From the NCBI RefSeq assembly GCF_049341845.1, contig NZ_JBMPIT010000003.1, positions 1 through 64,000 of the forward strand: a stretch of 64,000 nucleotides of DNA, in the 5' to 3' direction. The notes beneath the pieces were generated by a model. The model saw only the letters and a list, made by a program, of their open reading frames with translations. It ran no database searches and had not been told where the DNA came from. Made by a program: the position numbers and the translations under genes. This document shows positions 1 through 7,827 of this stretch, in pieces; the first letter of the stretch is position 1; each line of letters opens with the position of its first letter. The DNA is from Curtobacterium guangdongense. Lineage in GTDB: Bacteria > Actinomycetota > Actinomycetes > Actinomycetales > Microbacteriaceae.

Positions 1-1
1 C

Positions 2-70
2 TTCAAGACCGACGCCGTCAAGAGCGGCCTCCTCGTCGGCACCGCCACCATCACCGCCAAGATCAAGTAA
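2..70 (+). CDS. C-terminal end of an unidentified protein (cut by window start)
   Basis: An open frame enters from the left edge and ends at TAA 68-70, giving 22 residues rich in T, V, A and K that end in ITAKIK. It is followed within 50 bases by a strong hairpin, which supports a real gene end. The visible part is too short to assign a family, and nothing in it points to a function. Confidence 0.55.
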   Translation, partial: FKTDAVKSGLLVGTATITAKIK

Positions 71-117
71 CACCCCCGGCGCAGGTTTCCGTCTGCGCAT
101 GACAGACCGGAAAGGCC

Positions 118-147
118 AACGCCCCGTCGTATCCGCGACGGGGCGTT
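118..147 (+). terminator. Hairpin terminator after the first gene
   Basis: Perfect 12-bp arms (AACGCCCCGTCG and its complement) enclose a 6-base loop 48 bases after the stop codon at 70. There is no long T-run, as is common for terminators in high-GC actinobacteria. Confidence 0.7.
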
Positions 148-181
148 GTGCTGTGTCCGGGCTGCAGCACCGGCCGGAGCG

Positions 182-236
182 GCCGGCGGACTGGAGGCTC
201 GGTGCCGGACGGACACCGAGCCTCCAGTCCGCCGGC
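182..236. repeat. Family A palindrome, copy 1
   Basis: Two perfect 23-bp inverted arms (182-204 and 214-236) around a 9-base loop, with the core GGACTGGAGGCTCGGTG. It lies between the 3' ends of convergent genes, so it could terminate both. The same core recurs at 14359, 29206, 46080 and 49141. Confidence 0.85.
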
Positions 237-244
237 GGGCGGGG

Positions 245-546
245 TCACCCCTTCTCGGCGCCGACCAGGCCGCGGACGAAGTACTTCTGCAGGAACAGGT
301 ACGCGACCACGATCGGGACCACCGCGATGAGCGCGGCGGCGGTCGCCGCCGGCAGGTTGCTCGACTGGAGGGAGAAGAACGACGCGATGGCGGGCGCGAT
401 CGTGCGCGTCTCCGGGGTGGTGAGGATGTAGCCGGAGAGGGCGTACTCGTTCCAGACGCCGACACCGGTGATGATGCCCACCGTCGCGGTGACGGGCGTC
501 AGCATCGGGACGACGACGAAGAAGAGGGTCTGGAAGGTGTTCGCGC
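245..546 (-). pseudogene. Truncated carbohydrate ABC transporter permease (C-terminal part)
   Basis: The frame encodes about 97 residues that match the C-terminus of MalG-type sugar permeases: the end of the EAA loop (ANTFQTLFFVVVPML), a WNEY motif, two hydrophobic segments and the usual short basic tail ending in LVGAEKG. Intact permeases of this type have about 270-300 residues. Homology to the permease stops around base 543-546, exactly where a LacI-type sequence begins on the other strand, so the gene has lost its 5' two thirds. An internal ATG at 505 exists, but a protein starting there would lack the EAA loop and most membrane segments. Confidence 0.75.
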
Positions 547-750
547 GACGGGTCCTGGGAGGGCGACTACTCCTGGCCGCCCCTCACGTCGTTCCGCCAG
601 CCGTTGCCGGAGATGGCGCGGAGCGCGGTGGCACGCGTGCTCGACGCGGCGCAGGGCGCGAAGGAGCACGAGCTCTTCCGTGGCGCCCTGCTGCGGCGAC
701 GCTCGTGCGGCTGTCCGGACCCGGTGGCGGTGGACGAACCCACGGTCTGA
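547..750 (+). pseudogene. Truncated LacI-family regulator (C-terminal part)
   Basis: Reading from about 547 to TGA 748-750 gives some 67 residues typical of the end of a LacI/PurR regulator. They include DYSWPPLTSFRQPLPEM, which corresponds to the effector-domain segment usually read as PPLTTVRQP, and a final LLRRRSCGCP resembling the usual end of the fold. The DNA-binding domain and most of the sugar-binding domain are missing, and no start codon fits. The fragment abuts the permease fragment head to head. In sugar loci a LacI regulator and ABC permease often belong together, so both may be remains of one locus. Confidence 0.7.
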
Positions 751-761
751 CCGGGCGTCCC

Positions 762-3059
762 TCAGCCGGCGGCCGTCGGCGTGAGCCGGACCGGGACGGC
801 CTTCGACACCGGGGTGTTGCTGCCCTTCGCCGCACTGTCGAGCGGCACGAGCACGTTCGCCTCCGGGAAGTACGCCGCGGCGCAGCCCCGAGCGCTCGGG
901 TAGGCGACGATGCGGTAATCGTGCAGGACGCGCTCGACGTCGTCGTCCCAGACCGTCTCGATGTCGACGTGCTCCCCGTCGGCCAGCCCGAGTTCGTCGA
1001 GGTCGGCCGGGTTGACGAACACGACCTGCCGACCCTTCTTGATGCCGCGGTACCGGTCGTTGAGGCTGTAGATCGTGGTGTTGTACTGGTCGTGGGAGCG
1101 CAGGGTCTGCAGCAGCAGGGTCCCCTCCGGGCGCTCGACGTGCTCCAGCTCGTTGACGGTCAGCATCGCCTTGCCGGTCGCCGTGGCGAAGGTCCGGGAG
1201 TCCCGCGGGCCGTTCGGCAGCACGAAGCCCTCCTTGCTGCCTGCTCGGCGGGAGTAGTCCTCGAACCCGGGGACGACGCGGCTGATGTGGTCGCGGATGA
1301 CGTCGTAGTCGGCGCGCATCGCGGCCCAGTCGATCGGGATGCGGTCGCCGAGCGTCGCCTCCGCGAGCTCGCACACGATGGCGACCTCGGAGCGCAGCCC
1401 GGGTGCGACGGGTGGGACCTGTCCGTGGCTGCCGTGCACGGAGCAGACGGTGTCCTCGACGGAGACGAACTGCGGACCGGCGTCCTGCACGTCGATCTCG
1501 GTCCGGCCCATGGCGGGCAGGATGAGTGCCTCCTCGCCGACGACGGCGTGCGAGCGGTTCAGCTTCGTCGAGACCTGCACGGTCATCTCGGTCCCCCGGA
1601 ACGCCTGCTCGGCGAGCTGGCTGTCCGAGATCGCGGCGACGAGGTTGCCGCCCATCCCCATCCAGAACTTGATGTCGCCGTTGCGCATCGCGCGGATGCC
1701 CTTCAGCGCGTCGACGCCGTGCTCGCGGGGCGGCTCGAAGTGGAACTCCTCCGACAGGGCGTCGAGGAACGTGTCCGGCATCTGCTCCCAGATACCCATC
1801 GTGCGGTCGCCCTGCACGTTGCTGTGCCCGCGGATCGGGGAGGCACCCGCACCCGGTCGGCCGATGTTGCCGCGGAGGAGCAGCAGGTTGATGATCTCCT
1901 TGATCGTGTCGACGGCCTTCGTGTGCTGGGTGATGCCCATCGCCCACGTGATGATCGTGCGGTCGGACCAGATGTAGCGCTCCGCAAGCTCGTCGATCTC
2001 CTCGATCGTCAGGCCGGTGGCGCGGACGACCTCGTCGTCGTCGACCTGCATGATGTGCCGTGCGAAGGCCTCGTACCCGCTGGTGTGCTCCGCGATGAAG
2101 GCGTGGTCGACGACCGACCCCGGTGCGGCCTGCTCGGCGAGAAGCACCCGCTTCGAGATCGCCTGCAGCAGGGCCATGTCGCCGCCGAGCCGGATCTGCA
2201 GGAACTGGTCGGCCATCTGGGTGCCCTTGCCGACGACGCCCCTGACCTTCTGCGGGTTCTTGTACCGGCGGAGTCCGGCTTCCGGCAGCGGGTTCACGGC
2301 GACGATCTCGGCGCCGTTCCGCTTGGCGTCCTCGAGCGCGGTGAGCATCCTCGGGTGGTTCGTGCCGGGGTTCTGCCCCATCACGATGATGAGCTGCGTC
2401 CGCTCGAAGTCGTCGTACGCGATCGTCGACTTGCCGATGCCGACGACCTCCGCCATCGCGAGGCTCGTCGACTCGTGGCACATGTTCGAGCAGTCGGGCA
2501 GGTTGTTCGTCCCGAAGGCCCGGACGAACAGCTGGTAGACGAAGGCCGCCTCGTTCGACGTCCGGCCGGAGGTGTAGAAGGACGCCTGGTCGGGGCTGTC
2601 GAGTCCGGAGAGCTTGTCGGCGATGATCTGGAACGCGCGCTCCCACGAGACCGGCTCGTAGTGGTCCTTCCCGGCGGGCTTCCACACGGGCTCGGTCAGG
2701 CGCCCCTGCATGCCGAGCCAGTACTCGGTCTTGTCGGCGAGGTCGTCGACGGAGTGCTCCGCCCAGAACGACCGCGGCACGAGGACCGGGTTCGCCTCCC
2801 ACGTGACCGCCTTCGCGCCGTTCTCGCAGAACTCCGCCACCTTGCGGTGGTCGGGGTCCGGCCACGCGCAGCTCATGCAGTCGAAGCCGCCTTTCTGGTT
2901 GAGCGACGTCATGAGCTTGAGGGTGCGGGTGAGACCGAGCTGCTTGATCGCCGGGTCCATCGAGTGCAGGACACCGGGCACGCCGGCGGCCCAGTCCTTC
3001 GGTTCGCCGACGGTGAGGTCGGCGTCGGTCACGTCGTCGACTGGGGGCTGCTCGGTCAT
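762..3059 (-). CDS. FdhF/YdeP-family molybdopterin oxidoreductase alpha subunit
   Basis: A 765-residue Mo-bisPGD enzyme of the formate dehydrogenase H/YdeP type. N-terminal cysteines lie at 61, 64 and 78 (FDCMSC, then FC). The segment DCSNMCHES at 189-197 aligns with the FdhH active-site region, which places Cys194 where E. coli FdhH has selenocysteine. Further molybdopterin-binding stretches such as MGQNPGTNHPR follow, and the last 120 residues form the C-terminal dinucleotide-binding domain. The ATG at 3059 overlaps the fdhD stop by 4 bases, so translation is probably coupled. No electron-transfer subunit is adjacent. The substrate is unproven: YdeP relatives are linked to acid resistance, and formate oxidation is only one option. 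Confidence 0.88.
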   Translation of the reverse strand: MTEQPPVDDVTDADLTVGEPKDWAAGVPGVLHSMDPAIKQLGLTRTLKLMTSLNQKGGFDCMSCAWPDPDHRKVAEFCENGAKAVTWEANPVLVPRSFWAEHSVDDLADKTEYWLGMQGRLTEPVWKPAGKDHYEPVSWERAFQIIADKLSGLDSPDQASFYTSGRTSNEAAFVYQLFVRAFGTNNLPDCSNMCHESTSLAMAEVVGIGKSTIAYDDFERTQLIIVMGQNPGTNHPRMLTALEDAKRNGAEIVAVNPLPEAGLRRYKNPQKVRGVVGKGTQMADQFLQIRLGGDMALLQAISKRVLLAEQAAPGSVVDHAFIAEHTSGYEAFARHIMQVDDDEVVRATGLTIEEIDELAERYIWSDRTIITWAMGITQHTKAVDTIKEIINLLLLRGNIGRPGAGASPIRGHSNVQGDRTMGIWEQMPDTFLDALSEEFHFEPPREHGVDALKGIRAMRNGDIKFWMGMGGNLVAAISDSQLAEQAFRGTEMTVQVSTKLNRSHAVVGEEALILPAMGRTEIDVQDAGPQFVSVEDTVCSVHGSHGQVPPVAPGLRSEVAIVCELAEATLGDRIPIDWAAMRADYDVIRDHISRVVPGFEDYSRRAGSKEGFVLPNGPRDSRTFATATGKAMLTVNELEHVERPEGTLLLQTLRSHDQYNTTIYSLNDRYRGIKKGRQVVFVNPADLDELGLADGEHVDIETVWDDDVERVLHDYRIVAYPSARGCAAAYFPEANVLVPLDSAAKGSNTPVSKAVPVRLTPTAAG

Positions 3060-3934
3060 GATGCGCTCACGGTGTCTCGGTGTTCCTCGGATGCGGCTGC
3101 TGCCGGCTCGGCGATGCGTTCGGGCCTGCTGTAGACGACCATGCTCTGCCCGCGGAGGAACCCGACGATGGTGACGCCGACCTCCTTCGCGAGGTCGACG
3201 GCGAGCGACGACGGAGCCGACACCGCGGCGAGGACGGGGATCCCGGCCATGGACGCCTTCTGCGTGAGTTCGAAGCTCGCGCGACCGGACACCATGAGGA
3301 CCATCCCGGTGAGCGGCAACCGGTCCTCCTTCACGGCCCACCCGACCACCTTGTCGACGGCGTTGTGCCGGCCGACGTCCTCGCGGAGCACCAGCATCTC
3401 GCCGGTGCGGCCGTCGAACAGCGCCGCCGCGTGCAGGCCGCCGGTCTTCTCGAACACGGCCTGGGCATCGCGGAGCACGTCGGGGAACGTGGCGAGGAGC
3501 GCCGGGATGAGCACGAGGTCGTCGTGCAGGACGCTGTGCTGCGAGGTGGTCCGCACCGCGTCGATGCTGGCCTTGCCGCAGAGACCGCAGGAACTCGTCG
3601 TGTAGAACGCCCGCTCGAGGCTCGGGTCGGGTGCGGGGACACCCGGGGCGAGCGTCACGTCGAGGACGTTGTACGTGTTCAGTCCCTCGTCCGTCGCGCC
3701 GGCGCAGTACCGCGCCGTGGCGAAGTCGTCCCCGCGGGCGATCACGCCCTCGGAGACCAGGAAGCCGGCGGCGAGGTCGACGTCGTTGCCCGGCGTCCGC
3801 ATCGTGATGGCGAGGGAGCTCCCGCCGACCCGGATCTCGAGCGGTTCCTCGACCGCGAGCAGGTCGTCACGGACGGAACGCGAGGTGCCGACGGTGATGC
3901 GGGTGACGCGCTTCCTCGACGTGATCCGGCTCAT
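3056..3934 (-). CDS. fdhD: FdhD, formate dehydrogenase sulfur carrier
   Basis: A 292-residue protein. FdhD moves sulfur from a cysteine desulfurase onto the Mo-bisPGD cofactor, and formate dehydrogenases need this step for activity. The diagnostic loop SSCGLCGK carries Cys116 and Cys119. Family blocks AAGFLVSEG and LREDVGRHNAVDKV are present, and length is normal. It is the first gene of a minus-strand pair with the oxidoreductase downstream. TAGACC lies a few bases before the ATG and no clear ribosome-binding site is visible, so a leaderless message is possible. Confidence 0.93.
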   Translation of the reverse strand: MSRITSRKRVTRITVGTSRSVRDDLLAVEEPLEIRVGGSSLAITMRTPGNDVDLAAGFLVSEGVIARGDDFATARYCAGATDEGLNTYNVLDVTLAPGVPAPDPSLERAFYTTSSCGLCGKASIDAVRTTSQHSVLHDDLVLIPALLATFPDVLRDAQAVFEKTGGLHAAALFDGRTGEMLVLREDVGRHNAVDKVVGWAVKEDRLPLTGMVLMVSGRASFELTQKASMAGIPVLAAVSAPSSLAVDLAKEVGVTIVGFLRGQSMVVYSRPERIAEPAAAASEEHRDTVSAS

Positions 3935-3981
3935 GCCTCGGGTCTACCACCCGGCCTCGGCACACCGCCAGTGGAGCGCGG

Positions 3982-5157
3982 TCATCGGACCCACGGCAGC
4001 GCGATGGCCGGCACGGTGTCGCCCGCCAGTCGCCCACCCGCCCCGACGACCACCAGGCCGTCGGCGTCGGCGAGGCCCCGCAGCATGGCCGAGGTCTGGT
4101 GGTGTGCCGGCACCGCACCGTCTTCGGTGTCGCGGTGGGCGAGCACGAGGTCGCCAGGGCGGTCGTTCGGCACGTCGACCGCGAGACGCGTCGATCGCAC
4201 GGCCTCGATCGGACGCCCGAGCAGCCCGGCGACGAGCGGCCCGCCGAGGAGGACGAGTCCGACCATCGCCGCCATCGGGTTCCCGGGCAGGCAGAGGAAG
4301 AGCGTGTCCCCTCGGCGGGCGAGCAGGACCGGCCGTCCCGGACGGATGTCGACGCGGTCGATCAGCAGCTCCGCGCCGATGCGCCGCAGTGCACCACGGA
4401 CGTGGTCGGCCGAGGAGCCCGCCGTGCCGCCGGTCGAGACGACGAGCCGCTCGGGAGCGCCGTCGAACGCCGCGGTCGTGCGGTCCGGGTCGTCGAGGAC
4501 GCGCTCGGCGGCGACCGGTTCGGCGCCGAACGACCGGAGGACGGTCGGCAGCGTGTGGGTGAAGACGTCCCGCACCTGCCCGGGTCGTGGGACGCCGGAG
4601 CCGACGATCTCGTCGCCGAGCACCAGGACGCGGGCCGTCGGGGCGGGCGTCACGAGCACCTCGTCGACGCCGGAGGCCGCGGCGAGCGCTGCGCGGGGCG
4701 GGGTCAGGACGGTGCCGGCGGGGAACAGCAGCTGCCCGCGGGCGACTTCCTCACCGGCCGGGCGGATGTGCGGTCGGTGTGCGGTGGTGTGCCGGACGAG
4801 TCGACCACCGACGTCGAGGTCGGCGTCCTCCGACCGGACGACCGCGGCGGTACCGGGCGGGATCGGCGCCCCGGTCGTGATCGGCCGCGCGGTCCCCGTG
4901 GCGAGGGCCTCCGTCGGCGGGACGGCTCCCGCCACGATCGGCGCGCCGAGGGACCACGGCCCGTCGCCCGCGACCGCCCATCCGTCCATCGCGGCGCCGT
5001 CGTGCCCGGGGACGTCGCCGGGCGCGTGCAGGTCCGCGGCGATCGTGCTGCCGAGCGCGCCTGCGAGGAGGAGCGGGTGCGGTCGTGTCGACGAACGGGC
5101 GCCCTGGCGATGCGCCTCGTCGCGTGCCGCCGACCAGGAGGGAAGCGCCTCGGTCAC
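3982..5157 (-). CDS. MoeA-like molybdopterin molybdotransferase (divergent paralogue)
   Basis: A 391-residue homologue of MoeA, which inserts molybdate into adenylylated molybdopterin. It keeps AAMDGWAV, TGAPIPPGTAAVV, LGDEIVG and LPGNPMAAM. The segment normally reading TTGGxSxGxYD is STGGTAGSSADH here, a clear departure from the canonical active-site loop. The GTG at 5157 overlaps the upstream stop by 4 bases (GTGA). A second, more typical moeA lies at 25959-27176, so this copy may be specialised for the bis-PGD enzyme next door or may be less active. Confidence 0.8.
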   Translation of the reverse strand: MTEALPSWSAARDEAHRQGARSSTRPHPLLLAGALGSTIAADLHAPGDVPGHDGAAMDGWAVAGDGPWSLGAPIVAGAVPPTEALATGTARPITTGAPIPPGTAAVVRSEDADLDVGGRLVRHTTAHRPHIRPAGEEVARGQLLFPAGTVLTPPRAALAAASGVDEVLVTPAPTARVLVLGDEIVGSGVPRPGQVRDVFTHTLPTVLRSFGAEPVAAERVLDDPDRTTAAFDGAPERLVVSTGGTAGSSADHVRGALRRIGAELLIDRVDIRPGRPVLLARRGDTLFLCLPGNPMAAMVGLVLLGGPLVAGLLGRPIEAVRSTRLAVDVPNDRPGDLVLAHRDTEDGAVPAHHQTSAMLRGLADADGLVVVGAGGRLAGDTVPAIALPWVR

Positions 5158-5432
5158 CGGGCGTCGGATCCGGGGGTACTGCTGTCCCGTGCCGTCGCGA
5201 GCCCGGTCGCGACGGCCGCGGCGTCCGCGACGTCGTCGGGCGAACCGCCGCGGAGACCCGCGGCGTAGCCGACCAGGAACGTCGTGAGGGGTGCCGCCGG
5301 CCTGGCGACACCGTGCGCCGCGTCGCGGGCGAGGTCGAGCACGACGTCGCGGTCGAGGACGAAGTCGGCGGGGAGCCCGAGCGCGTCGGCGAGCTCCGTG
5401 GTCCATGCGGCGAGGACGTCGTCGGTGGTCAT
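5154..5432 (-). CDS. DUF6457-type small protein in the molybdenum cofactor operon
   Basis: A 92-residue, acidic, alanine-rich, predicted helical protein beginning MTTDDVLAAW and containing the pattern FLVGYAAGL. I recognise it as the DUF6457 type, found beside mobA and moeA in actinobacteria; its biochemical role is not known to me. It starts 4 bases after the mobA stop and overlaps the next gene by 4 bases, so it is probably co-translated with both and may be a partner or chaperone in cofactor assembly. A longer reading to 5501 would overlap mobA and is unlikely. Confidence 0.7.
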   Translation of the reverse strand: MTTDDVLAAWTTELADALGLPADFVLDRDVVLDLARDAAHGVARPAAPLTTFLVGYAAGLRGGSPDDVADAAAVATGLATARDSSTPGSDAR

Positions 5433-5436
5433 GCCG

Positions 5437-6087
5437 TCAGTCAAGCAGGCCTCGGTCGCCGACGAGCCGTGCGACGTCCTCCGGATCGTCCACGTCCGCA
5501 CAGATCGCCGACGAGAGCGGCACCGAGGTCAGGTCCAGCGGGGCGAGGAGCCGGCGCATCGACAGGTCGCGCGGGTCACCGGCCGCCCGGAGGGCGTCCC
5601 GGAGCGCGTCCGATCGGTACAGCGCGAGGAGCGGCTGCCGTCGACCGTCGTCGTCGACCGCCACGAAGCCGTCCGTCGGCATCCGGTCGGACCGGGAGGC
5701 TGCGATCCGGAGCAGCTCGGCCGCCGCACGCCCGGGGTGCACGAGGTCACAGGCGAGGACGAGCGTCCAGGGCGCGACAGCGGACGGCGAAGTGGCCCGC
5801 GGCGGAGTGGACAGCGCCGCGGTGCCGGCGGCGAGCGCCGCGACCGGGCCGCCGAACGGCGGGTCCTCGCGCGTGCGGACCGCGCGTGACGGGGCGTCCC
5901 GGTCGTCGGGCAAACCGACGACGACGATCTGCTCGGCTCCCTCGGCCGCCGCCAGCGCACGGTCCGACAGCGTCACACCGTCCGCGACGATCGCCGTCTT
6001 GTCCACGCCCCCGAGTCGCGATGCCCGGCCCCCCGCGAGCAGGACGGCGTCGTACCGGACCGTGCCACGAGCCTCCGTCTCGACCAT
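5437..6087 (-). CDS. mobA: Molybdenum cofactor guanylyltransferase
   Basis: A 216-residue nucleotidyltransferase that joins GMP to molybdopterin to make the guanine dinucleotide form used by the DMSO-reductase superfamily, which includes the oxidoreductase at 762-3059. The N-terminal GTP-binding signature LLAGGRASRLGGVDK, the PPFGGP loop and the ACDLVHP metal-binding segment are visible. It is the first gene of the run mobA, DUF6457, moeA-like. The ATG at 6087 is the only good start. Confidence 0.88.
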   Translation of the reverse strand: MVETEARGTVRYDAVLLAGGRASRLGGVDKTAIVADGVTLSDRALAAAEGAEQIVVVGLPDDRDAPSRAVRTREDPPFGGPVAALAAGTAALSTPPRATSPSAVAPWTLVLACDLVHPGRAAAELLRIAASRSDRMPTDGFVAVDDDGRRQPLLALYRSDALRDALRAAGDPRDLSMRRLLAPLDLTSVPLSSAICADVDDPEDVARLVGDRGLLD

Positions 6088-6116
6088 GGCCGAACTGTAC
6101 CCGCGCGCCGAACGGA

Positions 6117-6971
6117 TCAGTCGGTGTCGCCCGCGCCGCCGTCGACGACGGCCGCGGTGTCCGGCGCTGCCCGCTCGATGACCGCGGTGGCGTCCGCGAT
6201 GTCAGCGGCGTCCGCGACGTGCACGTGGATGCGACCCGGTTCGACGGAGGCGCCGGTCACCGTGTGCTTCGCCACCACCTGCCGGTACGCCGACACCTCG
6301 GGCGACGGGTCACCGATGCCGTCCTTCCCGGCGCCGTCGTGGTTCGCGATCGAGAAGTCCGGGTTGTACCGGTCGAGCGCGTCCTTCCGCGGGTGGTTCC
6401 ATGCCTCGGCGGACACCGACACGGTCTTCCACCCCGACCCGGAGGCAGCATCCCGCGCCGCGTCCCACCCGCTGACCAGGTCGGACGGCTGCCGCACGTG
6501 GAGCTCGATCGACGCCTGCTCGGTACCGGACTCGCCCGCGGATCGGATGTTCCCGCCGAGCCACCGGCCGCCGTCCCGGAGCCCGTCGACGACGTGCAGG
6601 ATCTCCGCGTTCTCGGACGCGCGCCGGCCGACGAAGAACCCGAAGCCGTCCGTCTCGATGTGCGCTCCGTACGACACGGAGGCGTTCGACGTCCGGCTCA
6701 CCCACCGGCCGACCTCGTCGGTGACGCGCCGGAGTTGCTCGTCGGACAGGTCGTCGTCGGTGGTGACGAACGCGGAGACGGTCCCGGCGAACGGGAGGCT
6801 GTTCTGTCCGTTGCCGCGGACGCTCTGCACACCGTCGATCCTCGACAGCGCCTGCTCCGCCTTGTCGACACCGGCGCTCCCGGCGTTCACGTGCGTCGAG
6901 CAGCCGGCGAGCACCAGCGCGAGGGCGACACCGGCGACGGCAGCACGGCCCCCTCGTCTCCCCCAGACCAT
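6117..6971 (-). CDS. Putative lipoprotein of unknown function
   Basis: A 284-residue protein with an N-terminal basic stretch, a hydrophobic segment and the lipobox LVLAGC (acylated Cys24), so it is probably anchored on the outer face of the membrane. The mature part looks soluble, with repeated alternations of DxVQSV-like and AFVTTDDD-like stretches that could form two or three related alpha/beta modules. It does not match a family I can name. It lies 29 bases upstream of mobA on the same strand and 74 bases downstream of nagB, and may be read as a single gene. Confidence 0.65.
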   Translation of the reverse strand: MVWGRRGGRAAVAGVALALVLAGCSTHVNAGSAGVDKAEQALSRIDGVQSVRGNGQNSLPFAGTVSAFVTTDDDLSDEQLRRVTDEVGRWVSRTSNASVSYGAHIETDGFGFFVGRRASENAEILHVVDGLRDGGRWLGGNIRSAGESGTEQASIELHVRQPSDLVSGWDAARDAASGSGWKTVSVSAEAWNHPRKDALDRYNPDFSIANHDGAGKDGIGDPSPEVSAYRQVVAKHTVTGASVEPGRIHVHVADAADIADATAVIERAAPDTAAVVDGGAGDTD

Positions 6972-7045
6972 GGCGAGAGCGTACCGCAGGGCCTCGCGCC
7001 CCCGGGCTCGTGTCGTGCCGGGACTGCCGCTGGCCGTCGGCGATG

Positions 7046-7816
7046 TCAGGCGGGTTTGCTGCGGTACGTGTACCGGTAGTAGTCCGCGAGCTGGAGTCCG
7101 GCTGCCGCTTCCTCGTCGACCACGACGGTCGCGTGCTCGTGGAGCTGCAACGCACTGCCCGGCACGAAGGAGCTGAGCGGCCCCTCCACCGCGGCGGCGA
7201 TCGCGTCGGCCTTCGCCGACCCCTGCGCCACGAGCACCAGCTGCTGCGCCTCCAGGATCGTGCCCAGCCCCTGCGTCATGCAGTGCGTCGGGACCTGGTC
7301 CAGGGAGTCGAAGAACCGGGCGTTCGCCTCACGCGTCGACGGCGCCAACGTCTTGATACGCGTCCGCGACGCGAACGACGACGTCGGCTCGTTGAAGCCG
7401 ATGTGCCCGTTCGCCCCGATCCCGAGGATCTGCACGTCGATCCCCCCAGCAGCACGGATCGCGGCGTCGTACTCCTTCGCCGCGAACTCGATGTCCGCAG
7501 CCCGCCCGTCCGGCACCCGGACCCGCGACGCGTCGAAGCCCAGCGGCGCCACCACGTCACGGGCGATCACGGACGCGTACGACTCCGGGTGCTCCAACGG
7601 GATCCCGACGTACTCGTCCAGGGCGAACCCGCGCGCTTCAGCGAAGGAGACCTCCCCCGCGTCGACGCGGCGCTGCAGGTCGGTGTAGATGCCCTGGGGG
7701 CTGGAACCGGTCGCGAGACCGATGACGGCTGACGGCTTCTTCGCCACGACCGAGGCGATCTTCGCCGCAGCGACGCGACCGACCTCAGCGGGCGTGGGCA
7801 GGATGACGATCTCCAC
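7046..7816 (-). CDS. nagB: Glucosamine-6-phosphate deaminase
   Basis: A 256-residue enzyme converting glucosamine-6-phosphate to fructose-6-phosphate and ammonia. The family blocks IGLATGSSPQGIY, FALDEYVGI, GIGANGHIGFNEP and the catalytic-lid region are present, and length is standard. The start is GTG 7816 with GAGGAGC about 8 bases upstream. It is the last gene of the permease/solute-binding/kinase cluster, 11 bases after the permease stop, which points to an amino sugar as one product of the imported substrate. Confidence 0.92.
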   Translation of the reverse strand: MEIVILPTPAEVGRVAAAKIASVVAKKPSAVIGLATGSSPQGIYTDLQRRVDAGEVSFAEARGFALDEYVGIPLEHPESYASVIARDVVAPLGFDASRVRVPDGRAADIEFAAKEYDAAIRAAGGIDVQILGIGANGHIGFNEPTSSFASRTRIKTLAPSTREANARFFDSLDQVPTHCMTQGLGTILEAQQLVLVAQGSAKADAIAAAVEGPLSSFVPGSALQLHEHATVVVDEEAAAGLQLADYYRYTYRSKPA

Positions 7817-7827
7817 GTCGGCGCTCC

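Noticed and set aside
245..505. Functional small permease starting at ATG 505
   Set aside because: It would lack the EAA loop and four of six membrane segments, and homology continues upstream of that ATG.
468..3134. Very long plus-strand open frame (over 880 codons) across the molybdenum oxidoreductase gene
   Set aside because: It is the antisense shadow of the oxidoreductase. High GC keeps stops rare, and the translation is Val/Arg/Asp-rich without any motif, while the minus frame carries clear family signatures.
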